From positions 16,980,830 through 17,044,829 of the forward strand of contig CM026428.1 of NCBI GenBank assembly GCA_014871385.1: a stretch of 64,000 nucleotides of DNA, written 5' to 3'. The notes under the pieces are model-generated. The model did not search any database. It was given only the letters and a program-made list of their open reading frames with translations, and was not told the origin of the DNA. Origin of the DNA: Ceratodon purpureus. Lineage: Eukaryota; Streptophyta; Bryopsida; Pseudoditrichales; Ditrichaceae. Every line of letters begins with the position of its first letter. The stretch's first letter is position 1. The translations under genes were made by a program, and so were the position numbers. Shown here in pieces: positions 20,274-34,189 of this stretch.

Positions 20274-23200
20274 ATGATACTTCCCATGGCGCGGCAGGGA
20301 GGCGTCAATTCGCGAACAGCACTTCATCTGCAGGAGCATTCTGGAGATCGGTCTCTGCGGCCTTCGCCCATGGATCAGAATGTGAAGGAGTCATTAGATA
20401 ATGGCCCTCAGAACAGGCGTCATCCAGTTTCAGCTTGGCAGCCAGGTGCTGAGGAGGGATCCCCTTCATCAATTGAAAGCATAGCCGTTGGAGATCTGGT
20501 CTATCCCTCGACGGATTTACCGTTGTCAACGTTTCACAAATTGAGAGGAGGAGCCACACACCTCACGGACCTATCTCCGTTTTCAGAAGATGAGGATGCC
20601 CAGGATCCGACCCAGGACGGATCACCAATGTCTCATAGCAGACGGAGAAAGCATGCCGGCTATCCCTTGGCACATTTGAATGTGTCTACCAATATGAATG
20701 ATGGTGAGTAATCTGTTGTGGGAATATTTTCGATCAAATTACGAGGATTTCAGTTCTGCCTTAGGGAAGGGGTTTGTGATTGTATTGATTATTTGATGGA
20801 GCCATTGAACGTTTTGCTGGTCTTAAACGTCCTTAATACGTCTTGGCTTTTGTTGAGCACGTCTGAAGTGGCGCCGCTTAAGTGCGATGAAACTCCTCAA
20901 TTTGTGGTCTTGTGTAGCCCCACTTGGATTACAGTTATCATTTACCCGGTGCGATTCGGCAGCGTCCTTAATCAGCTTTGCTAAACAGAAAATTAAATGT
21001 TGTAACGGGTAGGGGACTGCCTTTGCCATGTGGTAGATATATTAAGCAGTTTGGATGCACGAACGCCACGAAAGGTTGATTTTGATGTGTGTTTTGGTTG
21101 GATGGAAACAGTGACTCCAGATGAAATTTCGACGCATTCGGAAGACTATTCTTTCCATCGTGTAAAACTGTTATGCAGCTATGGTGGCAAGATTTTGCCA
21201 AGGCCCACTGATAACCAGCTGCGTTATGTGGGTGGTGACACTAGACTGATAACAGTGAGTCGAGACATCCAATATCATGAACTTATGCAGAAGATGGCAG
21301 AATTGTATGCTCAAGCTCACACCATAAAATACAAGCTACCTGAAGAAGATCTTGATGCATTGGTTTCCGTATCCTCAAATGAGGATGTTGCTAATATGAT
21401 GGAAGAGTATGACCGGCTTCAGGCGTCTGAAGCTTCTCCTCGGCTGCGACTTTTTCTTTTTTCTGATATGGATCATGATTCTGTGCACCTCAATGAGTCC
21501 TTGGGGGACCAGAGGAGTACTGAACAGCGCTATGTTGATGCTGTTAACGGCATTTCAGAATCTGGTTCGAGGAAGCAGTCAGGAGATGGAGGTTCGCTTG
21601 CTGTTGCGCCTGTTGTTATCGACAGTTTGATTGATGTTGGTGATCCCTGGGGCTTCAACCGGCAGCAAGACCCTGTACCTGTGGCTATTTTAGCGCCTCA
21701 GATAACTCAGGATGTTACTTTGATCCATCATGTGCCCGTTGCTCTACCTGTTTCATCCATTCCACCAATGTCTGCTCCGTCGTCTGCTCCCTCATCTCCC
21801 CCGCTTCTAACCAGGGTTCTGAAACCAGGTGTTGTACCTGATATGCGGCTTCCGTTCCACCTGGACCAACACACGAATATAAGTGGGCACCAATACAATA
21901 TTGTTCCAGTAGATGGAGCTGTTATTGAGGGAGATAGTTACGGAGGCAACCTGCCGACCTCTACGAATGTGCATGAGCACGTATATAACACATCAGATTT
22001 GCCAAGGGGGTCCGAGTCGCCTAGGAAGCTGCAACATGAGGGTGACACACTGGGTCATCAGGAGCCTGTCGCTCGTGATGATTTACGCCGTCTTCCCGAG
22101 GTTCGGATGCCTCGAGTTCCTTCTCAGGGCAAGTTGACGCGGCTTTCGGATCACCATTCCGAAGCGGCACCTTCAGCCAGACAGCGTCACAGTTACCAAC
22201 AACCGCAGCAGTCTCAACAACAAGGTGCTTGGCCACCACACTTGTTCGAGGAACAGACGCACATATACAGCAGGCGGGTGGAGCTCGTGCAGCCTACCAG
22301 TGACGTAGTGGTGCAACCGGTTGCGCCTGGGCAACAGCAGCAACCGTCTCACTTTAGGGGTGCTTTTCAAAATATATTGGCAACTCCGACAATCGATCAG
22401 CCCATATATCGGCCAGTCGACCACCACAGTCTTGGGGAGGAGGTTTTTGCACCTTTCATGCAACGGTCGATATCTGCAAACACAATGGGTCCTCTTGGTT
22501 CTACGGCCGTAAGCTCGTACAATGTTGGAGCAGGTTCGGCACCATCATCACCAAGGATGAACTACAGGGATCCGTCCAACATGCAGTCTCAGTCCCAGCT
22601 GCAGCAGGTTCATCGGACGTATGCTGCGCCGAATTATGCTGAGCAACAACAGCAGCATGGCCTTAGACATCATCCACATAGCGATGGTGGAACTAGGTTA
22701 AGACCGGCAACCTCTCCTCCACGCTACAGAGATCATCTCGGTCAAACGGATGACAGACTCCTTAGGCCGCTTCAGCAACCAGTGGTCGTAACTTCGGATA
22801 TATTGCAACAAGAACTCTTTTTGTACGATGGTCACAACAGCGCACACAGTCAATATGCGGAAGGAGTAGCTAGGGTCCAAGTTCCTCAGTATCTAGGCCA
22901 CAACCCATTCCAAGACGGCCCTAGCAGCTTCTCAGAGTCCAGCTATTCGGAAGCACAAGATGGCGGGGATGGGAGGCGCCAGAGAGAGAGGATTGTTCAA
23001 CAGCCCTTTCATCCCTCGCATTTCAATTCTCGAGAAGATTTTCAAGACCACAGTATCCCCTCGGCAGAGCCACTATCGGTTCACTCAAGATACCAAGAGA
23101 AACCCATGGATTGGGGTGTTCATCATCGTGGCCGTGAAATCGACGAGAGCAGGTCTTGGCGTGGTGGCAGGGGACGCACAGGCCAGAATGAACAAACAAA

Positions 23201-26200
23201 CGAAAGCGGTGGGGCAGATTTGGAAGCATCCGGTGGAGGTTTTCTTCATTTACCTGAAGATTCTGATGATCTTATGTCAGACTCCTACTTACATAGAAAT
23301 GCTGAGGTGATGGAGCCACTGAGTACAAATAATCAGCAAACCAGGGGTACGGTAGCTCAATCACACGCTTTGCCCGTATATCCATCTATTCTTGGTCAAG
23401 CCGTTGTGGATATGCCTCAGGCAACTTCGTATGTTGGACGGAAAAGTGAATCGGGCTTCTTCGCTGAGCCAGTGCCAAGATCTATAGAGGGTATGGCAGA
23501 TCTTGAGAGCACACCTGCATCAGCAGAAGTAAGTCATGTGGCTGAGACCCCTTTCAACAAATTGTCGTCTCAAAAGGATATGGATGACAAGGCAGCAACT
23601 GGTGTCTTCAATAATTTGGTCCCTCATCTCTCTGCTGTATCAAGTGCAAGACTGGGAATCACCGATTCATCTAAAATTGCAGAATCGCGATGGGGAGGGC
23701 TTAATGATGTCAATGAGGCGAGAGCCGATCTGCAGGCACGTGAAAGGAGTAATAACCAAGATCGTTTTCAACAAGGATCTAGTACAGGAATTCCACAAGG
23801 CCGCCAAAGTAGGCCTTCAAGCGGGACTAGGATAGAAGCTTCTGAAGAGATTGCTTCGCAACGGTTACAAACTAATTCAATCATTACGCAAGGCAATGGC
23901 ACTTTGGCAAAAGAGGAGATTAGTTCAACGGCTTATGGTTTTCATAATCTGATTTTGACTGACGGCATGTCTCCGCCTATAGCTCAGCTTTCTGTTTCAA
24001 CAGGTCAGGCACAGGTTATGCAGCCCATGACCACCAGAGTGACCTCGTTCACGATCCCCGCTCTTTCAATTACGGTTTCCACGGAGTTGTCTATACCCAC
24101 GATGCCGAGTGCGTCTGCTAACACAAGCACCTCCGTTGGTACTTCTATTACAGAGCAGGAAGCCACTTCTATGAGTTCTCTTCTTTTCAAGCCAGGAACT
24201 GCACCTCCAATGATATCCGAAGCTGATATTAGTGGATTATTATTAGGGCAGAACACGGATTATGGGAGGAAAGATAACAAGATATTTTCTACGTCGCAGC
24301 TTTCTGCCACAGGACACCTTGCCGAGGATATGGCTTCTTCAGTTTTAGTTAGCTCTACCAGGGAAATGCTTGCACCCTTGTCGTCTGGAAATAATATGCA
24401 CGCAGAGGATAAGTGTAAATGGCTACCCTTTTCCCAAGACGCTACTGCTGTTATCCCATCTAATCTTGTTCATGCACCGACCTTTAGTGCGCCGAACTGG
24501 GACACTGTACAAAACCTTACGGATGTTACTGCAGAAGTTGGTGACGACCAAAGTGATACTCCAGATGCCCCAGCCGAGAACGAAGATTTGGAATTACAAC
24601 CTTCTACCATAGTGGAAGACGAGCTATCAACTGAGGTAACGTCAACTGAGGTGAGATTTAAGAGTTCGGGGTGTGCGTGATGTGCGCAGATCAGTGAGTT
24701 TTTACAAGTTTTGCAATGTGTGGAGCTGACTTTTAAATTGTTATTTTCTTGTAGGAACCTGTTGCCGAGGCTGCAGTTCCTACGCATGAAGGCCTGAACC
24801 AGGGCTCCAGCAACCCTGGGACTGCAGAGGATGCTGAAGCAGAAGCTATTAGAAGTGGTCTGCAGGTTATTAACATGCTCTTTGACTTAACTTATCACTC
24901 TGCTATGCTAACCCCTATAACATACTATCATCTATAACGGTTCTTTATAAAAGTCGCAGAGGCTGGTCTGATTTCAGATATTTCTTTGCAGACTATCTTA
25001 AATGCCGACTTGGAAGAAATGAGGGAGCTTGGTTCTGGCACGTTTGGTACTGTGTACCACGGGAAATGGAGAGGCACAGATGTTGCTATCAAGCGAATTA
25101 AAGCTAGCTGTTTTGCTGGTCGTCCTGCAGAAAGAGATCGCTTGGTACGACATTTTGGTGCACCCTCTTGTGGATCTTGAAATTGTTCTGGAATAGGTCG
25201 ATAAGTTGTGTCTCTTTGCCATATGATCATGGGGTCATTTTGATGGAGTGCGTTCACAAGTTACGGTAGATCGGAGTAACATGAAGGTGTTGGAGCTATT
25301 GCAGATTGCTGATTTTTGGAGGGAGGCCTGCACACTGAGTCAGTTGCATCATCCTAATGTGGTCGCATTTTATGGAGTAGTTCGTGATGGTCCTGGTGGG
25401 ACACTAGCAACCGTAACTGAGTACATGGTGAATGGATCGCTGAAACAGGTTTTACAGAAAAAAGACAGGTATTGTCTTCAGAAGACCACTCTTGTTCCTA
25501 CAGGGTGTTGTTCTGTGTGTATCGAGTAGAGCTTTTCGCCATTTTCACATCGAAAATGCCAGTCTTTTAGTTCTTTTATAATGCTTGGAAACTAATTTTG
25601 GCATTCCCCAGAACCATTGACCGCCGGAAGCGATTGCTTATAGCGATGGATGCAGCGTTCGGAATGGAATACCTTCACAGTAAGAATATCGTGCACTTTG
25701 ATCTGAAGTGTGACAACCTACTCGTTAACATGAGAGATCCACACCGACCTATTTGTAAGGTATACCACTATCTGAGTACTTGACACTATATTTCATCGTT
25801 ACTTTCCGGTTGTAGGAACTCCTACATCTATGTAAGTGTCACGTGACACAAATGGTTCTTATATTTGTTTCCTCTCCAGGTTGGGGACCTAGGACTATCA
25901 AAAGTGAAGCATCAAACCATGGTGTCAGGTGGTGTGCGAGGGACTCTACCGTGGATGGCACCGGAGTTGTTGAATGGGAGTAGCACTCTGGTCACTGAGA
26001 AAGTATGTGACTCGATAGACTCTGCTAGTTTGTCTAGTGTTTCTTTCTCCCTCTCTTAATTTAGTTTATTTGATTTTCCAAAATAGTTTATTGCATATGC
26101 TGGAGAACGACAGTGACGGTTTACTTCTTGTCTTAAAATTATAACAGTTGATTATAACAGGTCTATCCTTTATAGTGTGAGTCTTCCTGGTCTAATTTTC

Positions 26201-26695
26201 TTTCATTGTAACGTTCTCTTGATCTGTACAGGTCGACGTATTCTCTTTTGGTATTGTTATGTGGGAGCTACTCACAGGGGAGGAGCCTTATGCGAGTATG
26301 CATTACGGAGCTATTATAGGTCTGAAGCTAACATTAGTTTTGTCTATTCCTGTTTACTTATGTTTCATGTACAACCAAGAAAACGATGACAACATGGTAG
26401 CTATCATTGAGTGTGGGTTCAGATCTTATATTTTCTTGCCTTTTTGTTTTGCACTTCTGCTTTACAATGTTAGATGCACTTCGCATCTGATTGCTTAAAG
26501 TGTTTCTGGTCTGTAACAGGAGGTATTGTCAACAACACCTTGAGGCCGTCGATACCCACTTGGTGTGATCCACTGTGGAAGTCACTGATGGAGAAATGCT
26601 GGTCAGCAGAACCTGCGTCTAGGCCCAGCTTCTCTGAAGTTGCGAGTGAACTGCGGGTGATGGCAACAGCACTGCAACCCAAAGCTCATGGTTAG
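20274..26695 (+). CDS. PB1-domain Raf-like MAPKKK, B4 subfamily (about 1668 aa)
   Basis: Coding exons that close in phase: 20274-20703, 21037-24650, 24755-24865, 24992-25144, 25305-25468, 25612-25759, 25880-26002, 26232-26319, 26520-26695. A PB1 domain covers residues ~186-286 ([15 protein letters not shown] to LRLFLFS). A long Q/S/P-rich disordered linker follows, and the kinase domain is at ~1393-1662: [17 protein letters not shown] (Lys ~1419), [10 protein letters not shown] (Asp ~1521), GDLGLS in place of DFG (normal for this subfamily), and [11 protein letters not shown]. Known B4 Rafs phosphorylate and activate SnRK2 kinases under osmotic stress; a similar role is inferred. The linker makes it longer than usual for the family. 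The exon 1/2 acceptor (21036) is the least certain; another in-phase AG lies at 21011-21012. Two in-phase donors 15 bp apart (24635/24650) could give isoforms. A second in-frame ATG is at 20286. Confidence 0.92.
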
Positions 26696-29600
26696 TTCTT
26701 TGACTTTTCATTGCAGCGACAAATGCGCTCTTTGTTTTATGAAGTAATATCTTTTTCGTATTTTTAGTGTTTGCTGCTCTGCTCTTAATGTAGATTCTAG
26801 TATAGTTAAAGGCCCATGGGGTTTAGGTATTAATGTTCTGCCCTATGTTTTGTGTAGCAGCCCAGTGAATGTAGCCTCAGAAGCTGTAGCCAAAAGTAGG
26901 ATAATGAAAGTGATAAGAACCTGCGTCATCACCTTGAAGATATTTGCCATTATGGTAAAGTAAGCCTTGCACTCATATGTGTTCTTCCTCAGACTAGACT
27001 GCAGTACACAAATTTGTAAAGATTTGCAGGCTGCACCAGTCTCTGTACTTGTACTGGCGCAGCCAGCTAAACGGTAGTGTTTTGTATAGGAAAAGAGTTA
27101 AGGGTTTTGTACAAAATGTTGGCAAGCAACCACACTAATGGGTCAGGAGTTACTGATGTTTGTGGTCAGTGATCTCCTTTTCGTAGATTTTGCCAGATAT
27201 CATCAATATCATGGATATTGTAATTAGATTAAGTGCTCAGATGAAGGGATTTTTTGGCCTCCTGGGGTCCAGTATACTCGTGCCTGTCCTGCTCACTTGG
27301 CGTCTGATCTGTATTGTGTTGTAACCTCTAAATTTTGGATTGTGGTGCTGCATCATCGATGGATATAACTCAGTAATCAAGAATTCCACATCAGTTGTTT
27401 CATATTTGAGTGCGTTGTTAGAGCCTTGTACTCTTATGCTGTTTGTGCATCTGGACCGTCACTTCGTACATTCTTAAGGTAATCATTGTCTTCTAAAATC
27501 TTTGGTTTACGGAGTTTACCACTCTTATACGTTTTTATTTGTTTTCTGTACATCTGTGTTATTAATTGATTGTTCTGATGTGTTTTGTAAGCCTCGCTCT
27601 TGTTCCTTGAAATCAGTCTTGTGATTACTTTGGTGCTTATACCTTGACAATACATCAGGACTTGTCTTCTCGACATCTTGTTTATAGCTCAACTCTGTGG
27701 ATCTCTCTCTTTGCCCAATGCTGGGTCCTGGAATCAAGATGTTTGTAATCGTTGCATGAACATGACCTTCAGGGTTGATATTCAATTTGTCTTGTCCGTA
27801 TGTTGGACAAGTGATGTGTGATTTCGTTGAGGATGGATATTATTGTAATGTGGGTAGCCTTTAGATTTGCCTGACTAAGGGTTAGGGTTTCTCAGGTCTT
27901 TCCTGCAGGTAGGTGAAAATGCAGGATCTATTGATAGAGTGGGATGGTCGTCTCTTTATGTGGATACGTCTTGAAATGGTTGTTAGTGTCTCTAGGATTC
28001 TTTTGGGAGGTGGAGACTGAATTTCCTAACGATTTGAAGTATGAAGCTGGATAATAATATCGGATTATTTGCTATCTTAGGACCTGCAAATCAGTTATCA
28101 AAGTCTCAAAGTTGATATTGAAGTATTTTTGCCCATTTCGTTTAAACGAGTTTTCCGAAAGAATTTTATGTAGACGAGTGTTATTTTGAAGCGATGAGGC
28201 AATAGTCTCTGTCTCTGCTCCGGGAAATGATGTTGCTTCATGAAAAATACATCCATTTTATTACTATCTTCTTAAGACATGAGTATTCGGATATTTTATT
28301 GGAATTTTTTATGCTACTAGTATCATATATACTATGGCACACTCTACTTTTGAATGGCTATATTAAAAATACTCTCCCCCAAAATTGTGGTAAGATTCAT
28401 CCAGATTGAATGAAAATTTGTTTGAAGTAGACAATGCTTGTCCAAACAAACATGACTTTGTCCAAATAGATAAATATATCTACACCCATAGTATGGAGAT
28501 TTTAGTATAATTATTCATAAAAAAACCCACTAATATATCACAAATTTTCCACTCTATCTCTCTCTTCTATCTTGAGTTTTAGTTTATTAAGTACAAATTC
28601 ATACTAGAAGAATTTGATTCTTTTTCAATATGAGTCAAGCTCGTTTTTTGTTTTTATGATTAATAAAAATTAATTTGCTTTATATGAAAGCCACCAAGCA
28701 CTTCACACCTTACAATGATTATATTGTAGAGACCACAAATCCTTAAACTATCTAGAAATATAATTTAATTCATAATAGAAAATGGAAGACGAGGATATAT
28801 TGGTTGACTTTAAAGATACTTCATCATTGTTTCTACGTATTGAACTCCTAAAGCAAACTATCATCCTTCAAGTGATTATTTGGATCATAGTGTCCATTTC
28901 CATGTATCATTAGCTTGCCAAATTTCTTTTCTTATTGAAAAAATACAACCCCTCATTATATAATTTATTTTTCAAAATAATTGAAATCTGAGCCATTTTA
29001 ATTTAATTATTAATAAATTAATTACATTTCTATCTTCAATATGTATTTGAAGTTTTCAACTTTACCTTTTCGTATTGTAGGCTCATTGGTCAATATGAAA
29101 TGTGCAATATTAATCCCTAACTATCCTTAAAACCCAAAATGGGTTTTTGCAATTCGGGCAGCCTACATGGAGAGGTTAAAAGTAATATTTTTTTTCAAGA
29201 TTTTTACTGGATGCTCCCTTTACGATAAGGTTTATGTAGTAAAAACTTTGAAGCGACATTCCAATTTTAGAACCTTCATCTAAAAAATTTTAGGTTTCAA
29301 GTCCAAAATGGATAGTCTAAAATTAGGTCTATTTAACATCATAACATCCACTACTATTTTTAGTCTGATTTTGGAATTTTGGATAGACACTATTTGCAAG
29401 CTTCGTAGCTCAAATTTGGCATTTTTTTGGGTGGATTTGATCGTATGGATGGATTTGGAGCTTGGCAGTCAGTCTACATATCCAGAATTGTCCAATTTCA
29501 AATCAAAGTTAGAGATATTATAACACATCTGTCAAAAAAAAAGCTGAGAATTGGGAGAATGAAAACAACATTTTTTCCCACGTTTTTTTATTTTTTTGTT

Positions 29601-29724
29601 TTTTTTGTTCTATAGAGTTTGAGAAATGCTGCATTATGGAAGCATAAGGCCATGAGAAATCTGTGGAAATTGAAAGTACTCCAATCCGAATATCCTAGCT
29701 AAAGATATTGAACTTTAAAAATTC
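26696..29724. other. 3' flank of the kinase gene, then AT-rich intergenic
   Basis: The first few hundred bases are probably the kinase 3' UTR, although no single poly(A) signal stands out. The rest has no sustained reading frame; short open frames near 27434-27785 and 29308-29615 show no recognisable domain. Confidence 0.5.
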
Positions 29725-31475
29725 TTACATCTGTGTTAGGGAACTGTCCAAGCCGAAGTAGAAGATTCTGTACCACCACTTTCGGGAACCAAGTTGATTA
29801 GTGTATGATGACCTCATATGATCTTGGCCATTGACTCCACCCATGTGTTTGTTGTATATCATAGCCATAGGAGAACTTTGGATCGATGTGTGTGTGCCCT
29901 GCCAAGGTACCGCTTCACAATTGTACCTGGCGCATATAGGTTGGGACCTGTACTCAACATGTGTAGTCCTTTGCTGTCGACCGAGTGCGCTGCCACCATG
30001 TGAAGCCTCTTGTGCATTTGAACTTGCAAAGTACCCCGCAACCAGTCCTTGTGCGCCACATTCAGACTTGTCGGAAATCCACGGCGTCCTTGCCGCACAG
30101 TCCCAACATCATAGATGCCCTTCCGGAGCAGAGACTCAAGCAATCGAGGAGTGGTAAAGAAATTGTCAAAGATGCATGTGTGGTTCACATAACTTATAGA
30201 GGCTTACAGAGCCTCATGACCACGCCATCTCAAACCGAGCGGTTCAGGTCGTCATCATCTTCTTGTTCTGCCTTCCTAAGATAAACCTCTATGTTGAAGA
30301 TGTACTTCGTCTCAGAGCATGCACACGCCCAAATCTTGATGCCATATTGGGTTGGCTTAGCCTTCATGTACTGTTTGATCTTGCAGAATCTCCCTGAATA
30401 AGGTACCATCATCTGATCTACATAGATGTATTCTCCAGGACGGTAGTGTTTTTGGAAGTTCTTGGTCACGTCATCTAACAACCATCGTGTCTTTGCCAAC
30501 AAGTCGAATCCAGGTACTTTAGGATCCTTAACAATCTGCGTCTTTGGCACAAGATGCAAACATTGCAAGATACTTTCAAATCTCCGTTTGCTCATAACTC
30601 TTGGGATGACATTATAGAGTAGAAACGGTTGTTGCTCTTCCCAGTAGCTTCGAATGGATGCTTGTTTCTTGATCTCCATTAGGATACATATCCCAAGAAA
30701 GGCTCTCATCTCCTTGTACCAGACCCGCTTCCACGTATGACCACCCTACTTGTGCTACATCTTCTCACAGTATGTCTCAGCGTACAAGTTTGTTTGCCTT
30801 AAGATCTCTTTCGTCATCTCAGGGGTCCAGAACTTCAAAAAAAAGTCGAAGCTGCTCACATCTCCTAACTCAACTTCACCAACCACATAACCAGGTTTTG
30901 CTCCTTCGAATGCAGCCCTTAGTGGCTCCAACTCATACATTTTGGCATGCCACAGGGAATCATCATAATGAAACACCCATTCATCCCCACGGGCCTTCCT
31001 GATCTTGTTCTATTTGGTCTTTGCTTGCTTCTCTGTCAGACAACCTATCTTGTGCACAGGTTTGGGGACTTGCTTCTCCGATTCAACAACATGGAAATCA
31101 TAAACATTAGAGGGGGGAATGGCCCTAGCACCCCAACTCACTTAGCAGATCCGGCATCCGCTCATCAGCGTCCAGCCCCCATTTGGAGAAGCCATCGGAC
31201 TGCAATGTGGAACCACATGAAGGTCCTTGACTCCAACTGCAATCTTCTCCGACATCTTCCTCAGCATCCAACACATCCGATGCCAAGGCCTCGTCGGTGC
31301 TCTGAAAAGGGGGAGGATCACCTGTCGGGTTCAGCGGATCGTTAGGCGACTCCAGATCATGGCAGTTGCTCACCGACATTTTTTGCGTCTCTAGGTCCTC
31401 ATCGAAGTCAACTTCATACATGCCTTCCTTTCCATTGTTCAACCGCAGCGCCCTCAAAACATGTCCAAAAACCAT
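29725..31475 (-). pseudogene. piggyBac-like transposase pseudogene (DDE_Tnp_1_7)
   Basis: Read on the minus strand. An acidic N terminus (EVDFDEDLETQKMS, DVLDAEEDVGED; 31475-31125) leads through a stop and frameshift into the core. The core has FLKFWTPEMTKEILRQTN, MRAFLGICILMEIKKQ, then GEYIYVDQMMVPYSGRF with first catalytic Asp, KPTQYGIKIWA, a shift near 30200, CIFDNFFTTPRLLESLL with second Asp and GTVR (30180-30060). After another shift the C terminus reads HMGGVNGQDHMRSSY and RKWWYRIFYFGLD (29840-29725). The family's third Asp (GGVD) is Asn here. At least four stops and three frameshifts make it inactive. TTAA-flanked terminal repeats were not found. Confidence 0.85.
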
Positions 31476-31684
31476 CTCTAGGCCCTCAAAACATGTCCAG
31501 AGATCCGTCGTCCGTAATAGGGGCTGCCTTCCCCTCTAAAATTAAAAACTTTGTCTCGACTTACACCCTGCCAGAGCGCCGTGGCTCACTTGCGTAGCTC
31601 CGAATCGGGGGCGTTTGTTCCCTCTCCAGCGGTATTCAATCTCGCGCTTCCTCTTGCACTGCTAGATTCTTCCGAGGGCAACCT

Positions 31685-32086
31685 CTACTTCTCTTTGGCG
31701 GCTCTATGATTTGGGTAGACAACTTCGCGTAACACCAAGTCCACAGCTTTGAGGAACACCTCTCTCTGCTTCCACCCCAGTAATTCCGTATAGTGCTTCC
31801 GAAACAGAAATCTCAGTTCATTGGGAATCAAGTTTGAAGTAACAGGCCACGCCCTGTCTGGCGTTGGTAATGAACCGAGGAACTCCCTGTCAAATGACCC
31901 GATCATGCACCCCTTACGCTTCCCATCTACTCCCAGTTCCTCACACCACCTCTCAATTGCTCTCACTCCTGGCTCCAAACCCTCGGCCACAAATTCGAGT
32001 GGATCTGGCCACCGTAACAAATCACTCGTAAGAGGAGGCAGACCGTGGCATTGTGCCTTACGCTTCGCAGAACTTCTTGAAGCCAT
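31685..32086 (-). CDS. Hypothetical ORF upstream of the piggyBac-like pseudogene
   Basis: An open frame of 133 codons starts MASRSSAKRKAQCHGLPPL at ATG 32086 (an upstream ATG at 32140 would add 18 residues). It contains a WPDPLEFVAEGLEPGVRAIERW segment and a basic, hydrophobic C-terminal part (LRFLFRKHYTELLGWKQRE). No family is recognised. It lies 210 bp upstream of, and on the same strand as, the piggyBac-like pseudogene. It may be its 5' exon or an accessory ORF of the same element; the lack of stops, unlike the neighbour, is notable. Confidence 0.4.
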   Translation of the reverse strand: MASRSSAKRKAQCHGLPPLTSDLLRWPDPLEFVAEGLEPGVRAIERWCEELGVDGKRKGCMIGSFDREFLGSLPTPDRAWPVTSNLIPNELRFLFRKHYTELLGWKQREVFLKAVDLVLREVVYPNHRAAKEK

Positions 32087-32509
32087 CGCCGGTAGTTGAA
32101 TGCAGCTTCTAACGGCAAGGTGAGCAAAAGTAATTGGCACCGCTCAGCAATCAGGTCCACTACTCGCACTCAAGTACAACGCATAAATTTTCCTCGCCAC
32201 CACTCTCGGCCTCAACGACTGAATGGATTGCTACTCACAATCTACCTTCGCAAGCATTCCCAGATCCAGTACAACCCTTAATATGCCCACTACCGCATTC
32301 TCTCAACGGCAGTTTGTTTCCCGGAGTTTTGTTCTGGAGAAGAGGTGGGAGTACGGATGTCAAACCCTAGATGAACACTCACCAGCGCTCCAAACCCTCT
32401 TCTTGCGCAGTCCATAAATGCACTTACAGCCAAGTCACCAGCTCGATCCCCAGCCTGAATCTTGGAATCCAAGGTAGTCAGACTGCCTATACCCATTTTC
32501 AGCAGCAAA

Positions 32510-34189
32510 ATTTGCTTTTCTCAAACCCCGTGCCTCTAAAATCGCTATAACTTTTTACTGAAAACTCCGATATGAGGTAAAGTGGGTTGGATAGCTAACT
32601 TCAGCCTGCCCAACTCTCTAGTTGGGCTCAAAATCTAATTCCTTGTAGAAAAAAAGTTATAGGCAAAAAACCAGCCATAGAAGCCCAATTCAGGCTTCAT
32701 GACCGTTAGGGTTTAAAAAACAAAAATTGAAATATGTTCATAACCAAATCACTACTCAAATTCCATAGGGACCCAAGTCAAAAAGTTTACCAATTTTACA
32801 AGGGCAGCCTCCAAAACTTACAAAGACAAGCTTCAAAGTTTTTAGTAATTTTTTAGTTTTTCCTTTAAAAATTTGTCAAAATTTAAGATTTTTGAAATTT
32901 TCAAATTTTTTTGTTGAAAATCACAATTCTATAAAGGTACCTACTCACCGCTCACTTTTTTCTTAGCTCACGATTTTTTTTTGTAATGCATGTTTTACTA
33001 CTTTGTCAATTTTATACCTTCTTATAGAAAATGATTTGCATGAAGATCTAAAAAGCGTTTTGAGTCTCTAAAATTTTGCATTAGCATACCTAACCTAGTT
33101 GGCTACATGGAAAAGAATATGACTAAAATGTTTGAAGTAACAATCTTCAAGTCTCCCTTCGCACCATGGAAGCAATGCCTCTCGAGCAATGCCCAAAAAA
33201 AACTTTTTGACAAACTTTGAATGCAACGGTCAGTTTTTGGAACTTAAACCACAAATAGGCTTAGATTCAAGATCTTATGGTTGAAATTCTTCAAAAAGTT
33301 TTTAAAAACATTTTACACCCTTGGAAGTGCATAGAGGTAAAAAATCGCAGTTTTGAAGTTTCAAGGTTCCAAAAACACAAGGAAAGTTAGGGGTTAAAGA
33401 CTCCGTAGTTCTCTTAGTCTCTAAATTAATCCCTAATCGGCCATCCTTGGGTCTTGGTGAGGGGCCCACCAACCCGGTCTGAGAAGTTTTGGCCCAACCT
33501 CCCAACACCGCAATTATCCAATTCGTTTCCAATAGTCTCAAGGAACAATAATGACTGACCAGTCTCAGTACACGGTGCTATCGACAATGAGATTGCAACT
33601 ACTTGGAAAGACTACCTGCTTCTAAAGCGCTCCATCCATACCGTTGTTCATGTTTCATCGATTTAATCCGCTCAATTTGTTCACGATGTAGTTGGCAAGT
33701 TGTGAAAGATTCTGTCATACGGTATCAAACAGCTCAACGAAGAATATGCATTGTGCTTTCCGAGTGCGTTTCAATTAGAATTGATGGTACACTTGAATGA
33801 TGTCATTCTCGAAGGAACATACAAGAACCTTCAAAATCTTGGCAATAACTACAGACAATGCAGACATAGGACATATTAGTAAAGGTCTATTGTGAAAGCA
33901 AAAGAATCAAGTAAGAACAATGCAACTTGCAATAAGGTTAATTTCCTTTATGAAAACAATAGCTGAACATATTCATAAGTCACACCCGGTGAAAAGATCT
34001 TCTATCACATTATGTACTCCTGTAGCAACAGAATGTGTTTTTTAGGATCACAAAAAGAGACTAAACAATTGATCAATGAGTCATATTCAACGCGTGTGGG
34101 AGGTGCGGTGGGATGGCCCACCCGATTAAACTAGTACCGCAACAGACATGGAAGTTGATGGTTTGTCAAAGTTGACTCATGAGTCACAG
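32510..34189. other. AT-rich intergenic, weak hAT-like trace
   Basis: There is no intact frame. Around 33840-33880 a broken plus-strand frame reads LAITTDNADIGHISKGLL, faintly like the TDNAxN block of hAT transposases, but the surroundings are full of stops and I do not call a gene. Confidence 0.35.

Noticed and set aside
25880..25900. GDLG instead of DFG in the Raf-like kinase as a sign of a dead kinase
   Set aside because: GDLGLS is the normal sequence in plant B4 Raf-like kinases and the VAIK lysine and HFDLK aspartate are intact.
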